NCBI RefSeq assembly: GCF_032362555.1
Contig: NC_083517.1
Coordinates: 6,654,001-6,718,000, forward strand
From: Amyelois transitella
Lineage: Eukaryota > Arthropoda > Insecta > Lepidoptera > Pyralidae
Reading direction: 5' to 3'
Length of the DNA stretch: 64,000 bases
Part shown: one piece after another, positions 25,101 through 32,977 of the stretch
How the letters are laid out: every line of letters begins with the position of its first letter
How positions within the stretch are numbered: position 1 is the first letter of the stretch
Program-made: the position numbers and the translations under genes
The notes under the pieces: generated by a model
Databases searched by the model: none
What the model was told of the DNA's origin: nothing
Seen by the model: only the letters and a program-made list of their open reading frames with translations

Positions 25101-27502
25101 TTCAGTTATGGTCATATACGGCGGTAGCAGTTGCTTTGTTTATAATGCACATGGGCCTCTACGGAGGCTATTTCTACTATTTTGTGAGTACCGACGTGAC
25201 TGTACACTCAACTATTTATGCCGCAACTCACCGAGCCCTGTGGGGCATCTCAATATGCACTATTATTGGCATGTCCGAATACGGAAATATACGTAAGTAT
25301 TGTACAAAATATATAAACAGTAACTAGTTTACCATTGAACCATAAAAAAAATTAGGATGTTATATTGATGGTAGCAATTATTTTCTATCACCTTTGCTCG
25401 AAGCGTTTTCCTACGCTGTGCATCGGTACTATCTACATAACATTATCATCCTCCTGTTGTTCATCTCGGTGACATGCTCCTTAGGGAAGAGTCCAAGATA
25501 TGCCTATACACGTTCGTAATTACACAAAGCCACGACCGGCACGCCGTTTCACCTCCGTGACAGGTCCCGTTTAAACGGGGTGTCTGGTAAATGCATTGCA
25601 TTGAAAGAAGGCAATCAGTATCTGATACTCGTTCGAAAAAAAGTAAAAAATAAGGAGGTGTACGCGGCAGCGAGCCGTTTCGCTGGATTCGCGTGGCAAG
25701 CGCACAAAAATTATGAGACTGTGTGCACTATTTTCTTTTAAACTAGTATTTTATTGATTTTATATATTACTTATAAAGTTAAGCGTGTTATTGATTAACA
25801 ATGTCCCTAAATATGAAACTTGCTAGCTACCTTTCATGATAATTTCGTCACATAGTTGCCTGAAGATTTCTAGCTATGTTTTCCTTCACAGTAAAAAAGA
25901 AAATGTAGGTACCTACCGTCTAACATAGAAAAGTCTTGCACGAGGCAATAGCTGAAAAGTATATTTGTTACCGGGTATTTGAATTGCCTCTATGAGTACG
26001 CTCGTCTGAATCCTATCACCAATTAACTCATACGTTCAATTGAATCACTAAATAGGTATATAAAACAAATTTACTATGGTATCCTTAGAGAATCAGGCCT
26101 AATCGGTATACCTAATCTGGAAAGCAATAAGTCATCAAAGAAAGAGCAATTTATAATTTATAATTTTTTATTTGTTTCAGCCGTACTTCAGAAAGTGTTT
26201 GAGTGGTTTCCATTCGTTCCTATTAGTAGACTCTCGTACGCTGCGTATTTGGTGCAATATCCATTGTTATTGCTTTATGTGGGTTCCCAACGCAGCTTGG
26301 TGCAATGTGATCTTTATCAAGTCGTAAGTGGTGTTTTTACCTACCCACATCAAAAAAAGGAAATACGGCAAAATACATATAATGTTGCACATAGGAAATA
26401 TCACTAAAGAAAATAGTAAATATATACATACTTAATTACATACAAAGAAGTCCATATTCCTTGCAGAGTAGACAGAGCCAACAGTCCCAAAAAAACTGAA
26501 TGGCCGCGGTCAGCTTTTTGGCTTAATGATGGGTAATTCAAATAGTAACAGATTATAAGCCCATCACCTAAAAAGAAGAATTCCAGTTTATTAGCCATTA
26601 TCAATCACAACACAATAAATACAGTCATTAAGTCACGCAACTCAACCGGTCTTTTCAGTCTTTTGGAGACTATTGGCTATGTTTACACCGTAATGACGGC
26701 CTCTGTGGCGCAGCGGTAGTACGCTTGTCTGTGACACCGAAGGTCCCGGGTTCGAATCCCGGCTAGGGCATGATGAGAAAAGAACTTTCTCTAATTGGCC
26801 TGGGTCTTGGATGTTTATTTATATAAGTATTTATTATAAAATATATTATCTTTGAGTTAGTATCTCGTAACACAAGTCTCGAACTTACTTCGAGACTAAC
26901 TCAATCTGTGTAATTTGTCCTGTAAAAATAAATAAATAAAAATAAAATGGATAAAAACGTGTTTATGAAATTACGTAATATTTATATTATATTTATCATT
27001 TCAGTGTTTTTAATAGCTTAAAAATGTTTTATTTTTAGATTTTGAATTCATTGGGCCTCACGGTGTTATGCTACGTGACTAGTCTCTTCATCTGGCTGTT
27101 TGTGGAAGGCCCCCTCCATAGCATCAACAGCGTACTAACATTCAAAACGTAATTATCTTTTATTTACTGAGATCAACTCTAAACAGTAACAAAATAAACA
27201 TTCATTGCTGTAGAGTTCGAGTCCTGTACGTAACAGTGTTGCCAACTAAGTAAACTATGACGAAATAATAAAAAAAAATCGCTTTCATAAAAGTTAGAAA
27301 GCAAAAAGATTTCAATCATAATCGGTCACATCATATTTTATAATAGTACCTGAAGTATAAAACTATTAGAGGTTTTTATTTTTTGTGCAAGACGATTTCA
27401 GAATTGGTAAATTGTTACTATTATAATGTTATCAACCTTTTTTGTTTCAGATGGAAGAATGCAAAAGAAATATCTACAACAAGCAATGGCAAAGATGATT
27501 AA
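13129..27502 (+). CDS. Nose-resistant-to-fluoxetine (NRF-6)/drop-dead type membrane acyltransferase (693 aa, complete)
   Basis: Fifteen exons: 13129-13192, 17020-17175, 17562-17776, 18651-18859, 19138-19220, 19869-20050, 20475-20620, 21214-21382, 21883-22076, 23609-23644, 23990-24125, 25106-25292, 26181-26323, 27039-27148 and 27451-27502. Every junction is GT-AG and in phase; the stop is TAA. Exon 1 is a signal-like segment (AGILLVFLGI). Exons 2-4 form the extracellular Cys-rich NRF domain: AVWYVDSMQLPTGQLYGAL, LGNYDECLS, GLCIPKVCEP and VSYC. Exon 5 starts the transmembrane part (VIFTVSFILMTVSC). Exons 6-14 carry the acyltransferase-3 fold: LRGSEIFSMNIMRIL, ISGHM with the conserved His, FFTISGLLFMKGM, PPFLIGAAMGY, ATHRALWGI, and SRLSYAAYLVQYPLLLLYV. 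The tail is short and polar. The C. elegans and Drosophila relatives affect lipid or xenobiotic uptake; the acyl donor and acceptor are unknown. Intron 1 is enlarged by an antisense RTE LINE, and later introns by SINEs and Helitrons. Confidence 0.92.
13281..16698 (-). mobile_element. RTE-type LINE, copy A, near full length with 13-bp target-site duplication
   Basis: GATTCCCGTTACA occurs perfectly at 13268-13280 and 16699-16711. Between them lies a 3.4-kb element reading on the minus strand, from a 5' head (TGCCGTGTGGTTCCCGGCAC) through a GC-rich 5' UTR and one disrupted coding region to a (TATG)n 3' tail at the left end. The 5' UTR extends about 130 bp beyond that of copy B and contains the block shared with SINE1. 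It sits in antisense inside intron 1 of the NRF gene, away from both splice sites. Confidence 0.92.
13302..16404 (-). pseudogene. RTE LINE endonuclease/reverse transcriptase ORF broken by one frameshift
   Basis: Two frames together cover the single ORF of copy B. 15301-16404 (367 aa) holds the apurinic-type endonuclease, and 13302-15308 (668 aa) holds the reverse transcriptase with YADD and the C-terminal RWFGHVERM region. The break is at about 15320-15335, in a T-run: copy A has one base more than copy B (T7CC against T5CCC), so the upstream frame ends in KSQKCVDE. Apart from this the two copies are nearly identical. The change looks like a recent replication or reverse-transcription slip. 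Confidence 0.9.
18519..18585 (+). mobile_element. SINE1 3'-tail fragment
   Basis: TTTCAGTCTTTTGATGACTG followed by GTCTACCCCGTAAGGGATATGGACGTGAT matches the last third of SINE1 in the plus orientation. The head is missing. It lies in intron 3 of the NRF gene, upstream of exon 4. Confidence 0.65.
19262..19868. other. NRF intron 5 stretch without recognised gene
   Basis: A block near 19265-19310 (CTACCAACTCTTTCGGGAAAG) resembles a decayed RTE 3' end. The rest has short open frames on both strands, including 63 codons at 19612-19803 minus (KVQRWGDIESEKSKLCQQRF), that match no family I know. The transmembrane exon 5 joins exon 6 in phase across it, so it is not coding in the NRF gene. It may be transposon debris. 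Confidence 0.45.
20096..20290 (-). mobile_element. Decayed non-autonomous Helitron fragment
   Basis: CCGGGATGAATTACTCTATG and ACTTTCACATTTATAATTTT resemble internal and 5'-terminal parts (in reverse) of lepidopteran Helitrons such as the one at 42181. No intact TC or CTAG terminus is seen. The assignment rests on remembered family character. Confidence 0.4.
20301..20400 (-). mobile_element. SINE1 fragment
   Basis: CCCATCCCTTATGGAGTAGACAGAGTCAACAG and ACTGAAAGGCCACGATC match the tail half of SINE1 read on the minus strand. The head is absent and the copy is diverged. Confidence 0.6.
20750..21007 (+). mobile_element. SINE1 retroposon, complete copy with target-site duplication, NRF intron 7
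   Basis: The head (GCCGTGTGGTTCCCGGCACC) lies at the left and the (TATG)n tail at the right. TAGTAACTAAATA is repeated perfectly at 20737-20749 and 21008-21020. The body is close to the other young copies. It lies in sense orientation in the intron between exons 7 and 8 of the NRF gene. Confidence 0.88.
21560..21660 (+). repeat. Interspersed-repeat 3' tail (GAAGAAG-type)
   Basis: TGCTGTGCCGACCCCACGTAGAAAG followed by AAAAGGTAACGACAAAGAAGTAGAAGAAG resembles the purine-rich end of a common lepidopteran retroposon. Only this end is recognisable. It lies in intron 8 of the NRF gene; the adjacent 21661-21800 is GC-richer and unassigned. Confidence 0.35.
22140..22330 (+). mobile_element. Diverged SINE1 copy
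   Basis: The order AGTCAATCTAAGGAAAGGCT, AACTTGGAATTCTTCTTTAAGGCGATGG, CAACCTCTTAATATTTGAACTTC follows the middle of SINE1 in plus orientation. Head and tail are too diverged to place. Confidence 0.5.
22367..22812 (+). mobile_element. Non-autonomous Helitron, family H2, NRF intron 9
   Basis: The 5' end TCTATACATATAATAAAACAG follows a host A. The 3' end, CGCGGACGAAGTAGCAGCAAGTAG, is followed by T and is a mutated form of the usual GTCGCGGGCAACAGCTAG terminus. An inverted copy of the 5' terminus occurs inside at 22737-22763. A related copy, inverted and interrupted, is at 44845-45913. No Rep/helicase ORF is present, so it depends on a partner. Confidence 0.7.
22432..22467. repeat. Perfect 16-bp palindrome inside Helitron H2
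   Basis: GACACTTAGAACGAAT (22432-22447), loop TATT, then the exact reverse complement (22452-22467). The matching place of the 45-kb copy has GACACTTAAAATGAATAATAG without the second arm, so the palindrome arose in this copy. Confidence 0.9.
22840..23160. mobile_element. Fold-back type repeat rich in GGCATA/TATGCC motifs
   Basis: Dispersed GGCATA, AGCATAAT and GGCATAACT in the left half are mirrored by TATGCCAAA, ATTATGCCAAA and TTATGCCAAAC in the right half, which suggests a non-autonomous element with long imperfect inverted repeats. It contains a short CCTAA tract in the centre. No ORF. The exact ends are not clear. Confidence 0.5.
22961..22980 (-). repeat. Four-unit telomere-like tract (TTAGG type)
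   Basis: CCTAA CCTTA CCTAA CCTAA, the complement of the insect telomeric unit TTAGG with one changed unit. It is embedded in the fold-back repeat, not at a chromosome end. Confidence 0.6.
23205..23415 (+). mobile_element. SINE1 copy, head truncated, NRF intron 9
   Basis: It starts at CTCTTTCCCATGGATGTCG and runs through AGGCGATGGGCTAACAACCTGTC and CAGTCTTTCCAGACTG to CCCCGCAAGGGATACAGACGTGAT. The head hairpin is missing, as in 5'-truncated LINE-type products. An extra TCTTTTCTTAGCTAG interrupts the tail. Confidence 0.8.
23758..23812. repeat. (TA)n microsatellite
   Basis: A run of about eleven TA units at 23758-23779 is followed by further TATATATATATGTATGTATG. It is close to NRF exon 10 but within the intron. 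Confidence 0.85.
24361..24510 (+). mobile_element. Diverged SINE1 copy, NRF intron 11
   Basis: CCGTGTGGTTCCTGGTACTT, TAGAATAGGACCACTC and TTGGATGTCGTGAAAGGAGAC follow the SINE1 head order; the rest has decayed, with AGCTGAATGATATAGACGTGAT near the right end. Confidence 0.65.
24513..24795 (-). mobile_element. tRNA-derived SINE family C copy, NRF intron 11
   Basis: Left (tail) TCTTCTTCC, then CTCTGGAGAGGTGCCCAGG, TCCTGGATTGGGT, CTAACCTCCGCAACCTTTG, AACCTAACCCGTATTGGAT and GGTTTCCTCACGATGTTTT match the copy at 5428. The tRNA-like head at the right is lost where the next repeat starts. Confidence 0.7.
24797..25076 (+). mobile_element. Chimeric element: tRNA-like segment joined to a Helitron 3' end (family D)
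   Basis: A tRNA-like 3' half with B box (GGTCCAAGTTCGAACCCCAAC) is followed by poly-T/A sequence, then ACATATAATAAAACGGTAAA (the Helitron H2 5' block) and finally TTACGCGGACGAAGTCGCGGGC and CAGCTAG at 25073-25076, followed by T. The same order occurs inverted at 44845-45171, so the joint pre-dates both insertions. It ends only 30 bp before NRF exon 12. Confidence 0.65.
25430..25745. other. Unassigned GC-richer block in NRF intron 12
   Basis: The block differs in composition from the flanking intron (for example CCACGACCGGCACGCCG, GTCCCGTTTAAACGGGG, GGCAGCGAGCCGTTTCGCTGG). GTCCCGTTTAAACGGGGT is a near-palindrome. It has no long ORF and joins no exon. Probably an old transposon, family not recognised. 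Confidence 0.35.
26440..26605 (-). mobile_element. SINE1 copy, NRF intron 13
   Basis: TCCATATTCCTTGCAGAGTAG, CAGTCCCAAAAAAACTGAATGG and GATTATAAGCCCATCACC follow SINE1 from tail to middle on the minus strand. The head is truncated. A further short SINE1-like piece in the other direction (CAGTCTTTTGGAGACTATTGGC) lies at 26650-26698. Confidence 0.7.
26699..26945 (+). mobile_element. tRNA-derived SINE family B, complete copy, NRF intron 13
   Basis: The head is tRNA-like: an A box (TGGCGCAGCGGTAGTACG) and a B box (GGTTCGAATCC) at tRNA spacing. The unrelated body (ATTGGCCTGGGTCTTGGATG, CTCGAACTTACTTCGAGAC) ends in an (AAATA)n tail. A second copy at 51332 is interrupted and a third fragment is at 8681. 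I call it a SINE rather than a tRNA gene because the body and tail recur with it. Confidence 0.85.
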
Positions 27503-27831
27503 ATGATAAAAAAAATAAATTTGAAGATAACAATCATGATTGTTTGTGTGATCAAGTTTCCCTCCCGTTTCATCTTTTTTCAGTTCTAAGCCTTGATGTA
27601 AAAGTTAGGTACGAAAGCAATAAAAAATCATTTTCTTATTTAACATAACATTAAATATAATCACGCCTATATCCCTCGAGGGGTAGGCAGATCCCACAAT
27701 CATCAAAAGACTGAAAGGCCACGTTCATCTGTTTGGCTTAATGACAGAATTGAGCCCACTTCTTAAAGTGGAAACCTAAGTGTAAAAGCCTATCCCTTTG
27801 TCTCCTTTAACGACATCTAAGGGAAAGAGAT

Positions 27832-30800
27832 ACATACATACATAAACTCACGCCTCTTTCCCGGAGGGGTAGGCAGAGACTACCTCTTTCCACTTGCCAC
27901 GATCCCTGCATACTTCCTTTGCTTCATCCACATTCATAACTCTCCTCATGCAAGCTCGGCGGTTTCGGGCACTTTTGACCTGACCTTTCACCAGGACATC
28001 CTTAATTTGATCAAGATATGTTCGTCTAGGTCTTCCCACCCCGACCTTTCCCTCCACACTCTCCTTGTATATCTGCTTAGTCAACCTGTTTTCATTCATC
28101 CTCTCCACATGACCGAACCATCTCAACATACCCTTTTCTATTCCTGTAACTACATCTTCTTTCACATCACAACACTCCCTTATCACGCTGTTCCTTATCC
28201 GGTCACTCAATTTCACACCCAACATACTCCTTAACGCTCTCATTTCCACTGCATTTATTCTGCTTTCGTGCTTCTTTTGCCATACCCAACTTTCACTCCC
28301 ATACATTAATGTCGGGACCAACACGCCCCTGTGCACAGCCAGTCGAGCCTTTTTGGATAGTTTCTGACTGCTCATAAAGGCATGCAAAGCTCCATTCACC
28401 ATGTTCCCCGCGTTCACTCTCCTTTCAATATCACTATCACACTTGCCATCTGATGTAAACTTTGATCCTAGATATACAAACTCTTTCACTTGCTCAACTT
28501 TTTCTCCTCCAATCAAAATATTACATGCTGTCATTTCTTTCTCCATTTCAAAAACCAGTGTTTTAGTTTTACTTACGTTCACTTTCATTCCTTTCTCTTT
28601 TAAAGCTTCATGCATACAGTTTACCATCTCCTGTAACTCCTCCGCTGATGACGCCAGTATAACCTGATCGTCGGCATAGAGCAGACATTTGACGAGTAAT
28701 TCATTCATCCTTAATCCACTTTCAGACTCTTTCAAATCTGTCAAACAACTATCCATAAATAGGTTGAACAGCCACGGTGACGCAACACATCCCTGCCTAA
28801 CACCTTTCTCAATCTTAAACCACTCAGTGTGCGCTCCGTTTATCCTGACACAAGCACTCGAATCCTCATATAAGGATTTCAGTGCTCGTATCAAGAGACT
28901 GCTCACCCCATGCATAGAAAGTGCTGACCACAATTCATTCCTCTCAACTCTGTCATAGGCCTTTTCCAAATCCACGAAAGTGCAATAGACTTTTTGACTC
29001 TTGGCCAAAAACTTTTCGGCTATGCACCGCAAAGAAAAGACCTGATCAGCACATCCCATTCCCTTTCGAAATCCCGCTTGAGCATCCCATATTTTGTCAT
29101 CAGTTTCATTCCTGACTCTATTAATCAATACCTTAGCATACAATTTGCCGACGACGCTAAGCAGGCTTATACCACGATAATTTTTGCAGTCCAGTTGTGA
29201 CCCTTTTCCTTTGTAAAGTGGCACAATAACAGCCTTACACCAATCTTTTGGTACTCGGCCGCTTCTCCAACACAAATTGAAAAGGCAGTACAACTGTCTA
29301 GCTACGACGCCTTTTCCTGCTTTAAGCATCTCGACCGACACTCTATCATACCCGGCAGCCTTACCCGCTTTCATACTCTTAAGTGCTTCCACAATTTCAA
29401 ACATTTCAATTTCGCCTTCCACCTCATTCTCTTTTTCTTCGCTATAGCAGAACTCTTTCTTATTTTCTTCCTTTTTTTCAAATAAACTCTCAAAATAGTC
29501 CTTCCATATCTTTAGCACACATTCTTCTCCTTTCACAACGCTACCATCCTGGCATCTGATCCTAGTCAGCTCTCTGGTTATAGTTTTTCCTCGGGCTGAC
29601 CTTACGGATTTCCAGAATACTTTCAGATTTGACTGAAAGTCTTCTGATAGCCTTTTATCAAAATCCTCTTTATACTCTTCTTTCTTTCTAATCACAGCTT
29701 TCTTAACTAAATCTTTCATTTTTTTATATTCCTTACGTGCTTCATTCACATCCTCATCTATAACCTCTTGCATTCTTAAGTTAGCTTTTGCTGCTAACAA
29801 ATCCAGCCATGCTTTCTTCTTTAATCGCACAAGTTCTTGCACATCTTTACTCATCCACGCATTTTTGTGATTTTTCCCTTTCCTTCTTCTACTTACACCA
29901 CACACTTCAACAGCTACTTTCACAATTCTTTCTTTAAATTCCTTCCATCCATCTTCAATATTGCTCCTCTCATCTAAATCTTCAATTTCATCCTTCAATC
30001 TATTAATATACTTCTTACCTACATCCATATCTTGCAAATTTTCTACTTTCACTCTTTCCAAAGCGCTGGTTTGCTCCCTTACCCTGTGCCGCCAGCGATT
30101 GAAGATACCCCTTATCCGGGATATCACCAGTAAATGGTCCGAGTCAATGCCAGCACCGCGATATGCACGGGTATCCAGCACTTTGTTCTTCAATCTTTCA
30201 TCTACAATCACAAAGTCTATCATACTTTTTAACATACCTTCCACTCTTGTATAGGTGTGGATCTCTTTATGTTGAAACATTGAGTTCGACACAAAAAGAT
30301 CCCACTCTAGACAAATTTCTAATACACTTCTTCCATTATCATTCACCTTTTCGTCACCAAACGCACCAAGCACCTTTTCATATCCATCACGCTTTACACC
30401 CACCCATCCATTAAAATCACCTAACATAATAATCTTCTCATTTGGCTTGGTAACTTTCAATACTTCTCTTACACTATTCCAGAACTCCTCGTTTTCGCTT
30501 TTTGCTGATGTTGTACCCCTCGAACCCACATCCCAAGGTGCATAAACACCTAGAACGAAGATCCGAGTGATTCCAACTTTCAGCCTAATCCATAGAAGAC
30601 GAGGGCTGACACACTCATACTCATTCACACACTCAGCCATTCGTGCAGAAAGAATTAGACCGACCCCTTGACAGCCTCGGCTGGTACTGGAAATTCCAGA
30701 CCAATACGCCGTGTAAGGGCCGTGCTGCGTCGCGTCGCATCCTTTCCGCTTCGTTTCATTCACGCACAACACATCCAACCGTCTTTCACCCATCATCTGA

Positions 30801-31135
30801 CATACTTCCTCAATTTTATCCTTCATTCCTCCTCTTACATTCATCGTCGCAAAGCGGCTTTCAGCAGACCGCATACCGCTCCCGCCGGGAACGAGACGTG
30901 ATGGGGTGCGGACACCATCGCCGCCATTTAGGTGCTCTTTAAAAAAATTTGCATCCATGCGATTCCCACGAGACGCAAGGGAACAATTTTGTCCGCCCCA
31001 GCAGAGCCCCGCATGCCAGGGTAAGGCTAGCCATTACCTGGGGGTCGCCCAACCCCATGGCGGAAGTGGCACGCTCGAGACTAGGCTCGCCCCTAGCCAT
31101 GCATCCATCGGCGCGGCAGACCTTAGATTGGCATA
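27832..31135 (-). mobile_element. RTE-type LINE, copy B, slightly 5'-truncated, coding-competent
   Basis: The 3.3-kb element runs from 31135 (5' side) to its (TATG)n tail at 27832 and has a 10-bp target-site duplication, GGAAAGAGAT. Relative to copy A it lacks about the first 130 bp of 5' UTR, so it may lack the promoter although the ORF is whole. It lies 330 bp downstream of the NRF stop codon, in the opposite direction. Confidence 0.92.
27848..30958 (-). CDS. RTE LINE polyprotein: AP-type endonuclease plus reverse transcriptase (1036 aa, intact)
   Basis: The single ORF is the only protein such an element needs: it nicks target DNA and copies its own RNA from the nick. Endonuclease motifs are in order: MNVRG (Asn40), VNETKRKG (Glu68), GDFNGW (Asp181, Asn183), MIDFVIVD (Asp248) and SDHLL (Asp274-His275). 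Reverse transcriptase motifs follow: NYRGISLL, QAGFRKGMGC, FVDLEKAYDRV (Asp663), GVRQGCVASP and LLYADDQV (YADD at 761-764). The C terminus has RWFGHVERM and GRPRRTYLDQIKDVL. There is no RNase H and no gag-like ORF1. One ORF, this order and a simple-repeat tail fit the RTE clade; clade placement would need a tree. Start: Met at 30958; Met39 (MNVRGG) is an alternative. All catalytic residues are present, so it could supply machinery for SINE1. Confidence 0.9.
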   Translation of the reverse strand: MDANFFKEHLNGGDGVRTPSRLVPGGSGMRSAESRFATMNVRGGMKDKIEEVCQMMGERRLDVLCVNETKRKGCDATQHGPYTAYWSGISSTSRGCQGVGLILSARMAECVNEYECVSPRLLWIRLKVGITRIFVLGVYAPWDVGSRGTTSAKSENEEFWNSVREVLKVTKPNEKIIMLGDFNGWVGVKRDGYEKVLGAFGDEKVNDNGRSVLEICLEWDLFVSNSMFQHKEIHTYTRVEGMLKSMIDFVIVDERLKNKVLDTRAYRGAGIDSDHLLVISRIRGIFNRWRHRVREQTSALERVKVENLQDMDVGKKYINRLKDEIEDLDERSNIEDGWKEFKERIVKVAVEVCGVSRRRKGKNHKNAWMSKDVQELVRLKKKAWLDLLAAKANLRMQEVIDEDVNEARKEYKKMKDLVKKAVIRKKEEYKEDFDKRLSEDFQSNLKVFWKSVRSARGKTITRELTRIRCQDGSVVKGEECVLKIWKDYFESLFEKKEENKKEFCYSEEKENEVEGEIEMFEIVEALKSMKAGKAAGYDRVSVEMLKAGKGVVARQLYCLFNLCWRSGRVPKDWCKAVIVPLYKGKGSQLDCKNYRGISLLSVVGKLYAKVLINRVRNETDDKIWDAQAGFRKGMGCADQVFSLRCIAEKFLAKSQKVYCTFVDLEKAYDRVERNELWSALSMHGVSSLLIRALKSLYEDSSACVRINGAHTEWFKIEKGVRQGCVASPWLFNLFMDSCLTDLKESESGLRMNELLVKCLLYADDQVILASSAEELQEMVNCMHEALKEKGMKVNVSKTKTLVFEMEKEMTACNILIGGEKVEQVKEFVYLGSKFTSDGKCDSDIERRVNAGNMVNGALHAFMSSQKLSKKARLAVHRGVLVPTLMYGSESWVWQKKHESRINAVEMRALRSMLGVKLSDRIRNSVIRECCDVKEDVVTGIEKGMLRWFGHVERMNENRLTKQIYKESVEGKVGVGRPRRTYLDQIKDVLVKGQVKSARNRRACMRRVMNVDEAKEVCRDRGKWKEVVSAYPSGKEA

Positions 31136-31424
31136 GGAAAGAGATAAAGAGGTCCTATTCTTTTTCTATTGGTGCCAGGAACCACACGGCACCTTTCTTG
31201 TTCAAGTAGGTAACAATCAATTTTGATGTTCACTGAGAGAAGAAATAACTTTCAGAATGGCTTAATTTTAGACTGTACCCATAGTTTTAAGTTATACAAG
31301 CTTATCAAATAATGTTGATTAAACATCGTAATTCAAAAACAGCTCAAAACTACGTCAATACCTTTAATTAATAACTTGCAAAATAAAAATGAAGGAAATA
31401 ATAAAAGATATTATATCCCATAAT

Positions 31425-31560
31425 CATGTTTATTGTACATACCTACATACATATACGTCACATCTATATCTCTTGCGGGGTAGACAGAGCCAACAGTCTT
31501 GAAAAGAGTGATAGGCCACATTCAGCTGTTTGGCTTAATGACAGAATTGAGATTATTATA
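31425..31560 (-). mobile_element. SINE1 copy, head truncated
   Basis: The tail (TACATACCTACATACATA) and ATATCTCTTGCGGGGTAGAC through CAGTCTTGAAAAGAGTG and GGCTTAATGACAGAATTGAG match SINE1. The copy stops before the middle of the body. Confidence 0.8.
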
Positions 31561-32699
31561 AGAGATGTTTATTATAATACTATATTTCCCCCTATAGTTG
31601 GAAATATTTGCTTTGCCAGGTGCAATCACAGATTTTAATTATTAAAAAAAAACAAATATGAAAATTGCACAAGCAGGTGTTCATGAACTATTTTATTGCA
31701 ATTTCCATCATATGTTATTACACAGATATTTTTTATGCTCAGTATGAATAATAAATTGAAGGCAAATATCATAAGCATTGCAATCACATATTTCAATGAC
31801 TGACATCCTCTTATTTAAATAAGTAACTTTTGTCACAGCTCCGTCTCCGTAATAATTAATAATAACTCAAATTCCTAGTTATTAAGTACATTTCCAAGGG
31901 AATTACGGGAAATTCTTTTCATAGTGCTAAGCGAACACCTGTGGCCTGTTGATGTGGTTTTTTAATCGAGATTTTGAAAGACAAAATTGCCAAAATTAAC
32001 AACATAATTGAACGAAACGTAAAGAAATACACATAGAAAAAAGCACTAGAGTACACGTAATAGTAGTCAGGCATTCAGTAAAGAAGGATTTGAAAAAGCT
32101 AATGTTTTTAGTCAGTTTTTGCAAATTATTTCTCATATTATTGTTTCCCAAAAAATAATTCTAACAGAGAAAATTAAAACTATGGGAACGAAGCTTTAGG
32201 CAAAAACTAGACTCTCAATAATTCTTCTCAGATGAACTTTCAATTGTTTTTTTAAACCCATGCAGGCAAAATAAATGACAGGCCAAGTTTATGGTTATGA
32301 GGCCTGCGCAATTACTGTAGTCTCCACCACCTAGGCTTAACCACTTAAACCACATTCTTTCCCACACGATATTTCTTTTTTGAAGATGCACCCAGACGCA
32401 ATCAACTTTTTAACTTAAGCGTTATAGCATTCACGTGACTTCTTGTTTTGTTTAAAACGAGTGAATATTTCTTTCTTTTAAGTATAGGGTAGTAAGGTAT
32501 TTGGTTTTTTGCTTTTGACTTACAACTCTAAACTCTACTTATACAATATTTTTAATATTATATCCATCGGAACTACAAAACTATTTCTGTAGCTTTTTGT
32601 TTAGCCTCAAAAAGTACTATTTTATCCCTTGTTCCAATTTTATACTCTTAATAAACCACTTAACATGATCTCGATTGTGAATCTAAAAACCAGTTTATT

Positions 32700-32977
32700 T
32701 GTTTATTTCGCGAGATAGCAGTATTTGCGAGAGAACGGTATCCTCTCTCGCGAGTTCGGTTCATATTGGTCATCGTGTCAACGTAGCGGTACCGCCAAGT
32801 GTACGGTCAAGGCTTGTTGGCGGGCCCGGCCTGGATTCTCCAATAAGCGAGCCCCAGCCAAACTGGCGGCACGTCTCTGCTGAACTTGGCAATTTTGTAA
32901 GCCGCTAATAAAAGTAACCAGCGAGTATTCTTTTTTTTTATTCAAATTCAAATACATAATAATTTAAAAAGTTGTCG
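32700..32977 (+). promoter_or_regulatory. Candidate promoter / 5' UTR exon of the GMC gene in a GC-rich island
   Basis: This block is much more GC-rich than its surroundings and contains an 8-bp hairpin, GCGAGAGA/TCTCTCGC, near 32727-32751. It is followed by a strong donor, GTCG|GTGAGT, at 32978. A matching acceptor (GATATTGCAG) ends at 33396, just before the GMC start codon, implying a 419-nt 5' UTR intron. A 69-codon frame at 32699-32908 has no known motif and is probably not coding. It could also be an LTR fragment, given the AATAAAAG near 32908; I cannot decide. Confidence 0.35.

Larger units (their letters stand above)
27657..31195 (-). mobile_element. SINE1 copy split in two by the RTE LINE copy B
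   Basis: The tail and middle of SINE1 lie at 27657-27831 (ATCACGCCTATATCCCTCGAGGGG to TCTAAGGGAAAGAGAT). The head lies at 31136-31195 (GGAAAGAGAT, GGTCCTATTC, GGTGCCAGGAACCACACGGCA). GGAAAGAGAT is present at both joints (27822-27831 and 31136-31145) as the duplication made by the LINE. SINE1 was therefore there first. Confidence 0.85.

Noticed and set aside
26699-26770. Possible functional tRNA gene
   Set aside because: A and B boxes are present, but the same SINE body and A-rich tail recur at 51332 and 8681, so this is a tRNA-derived SINE head.
13281-31135. CRISPR array, prophage or bacterial operon
   Set aside because: The intron-exon structure, tRNA-SINEs, LINEs and Helitrons are eukaryotic. 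No regularly spaced repeats are seen.
32699-32908. A 69-codon frame in the GC-rich island
   Set aside because: No motif and no splice connection in frame. Composition alone explains the open frame.
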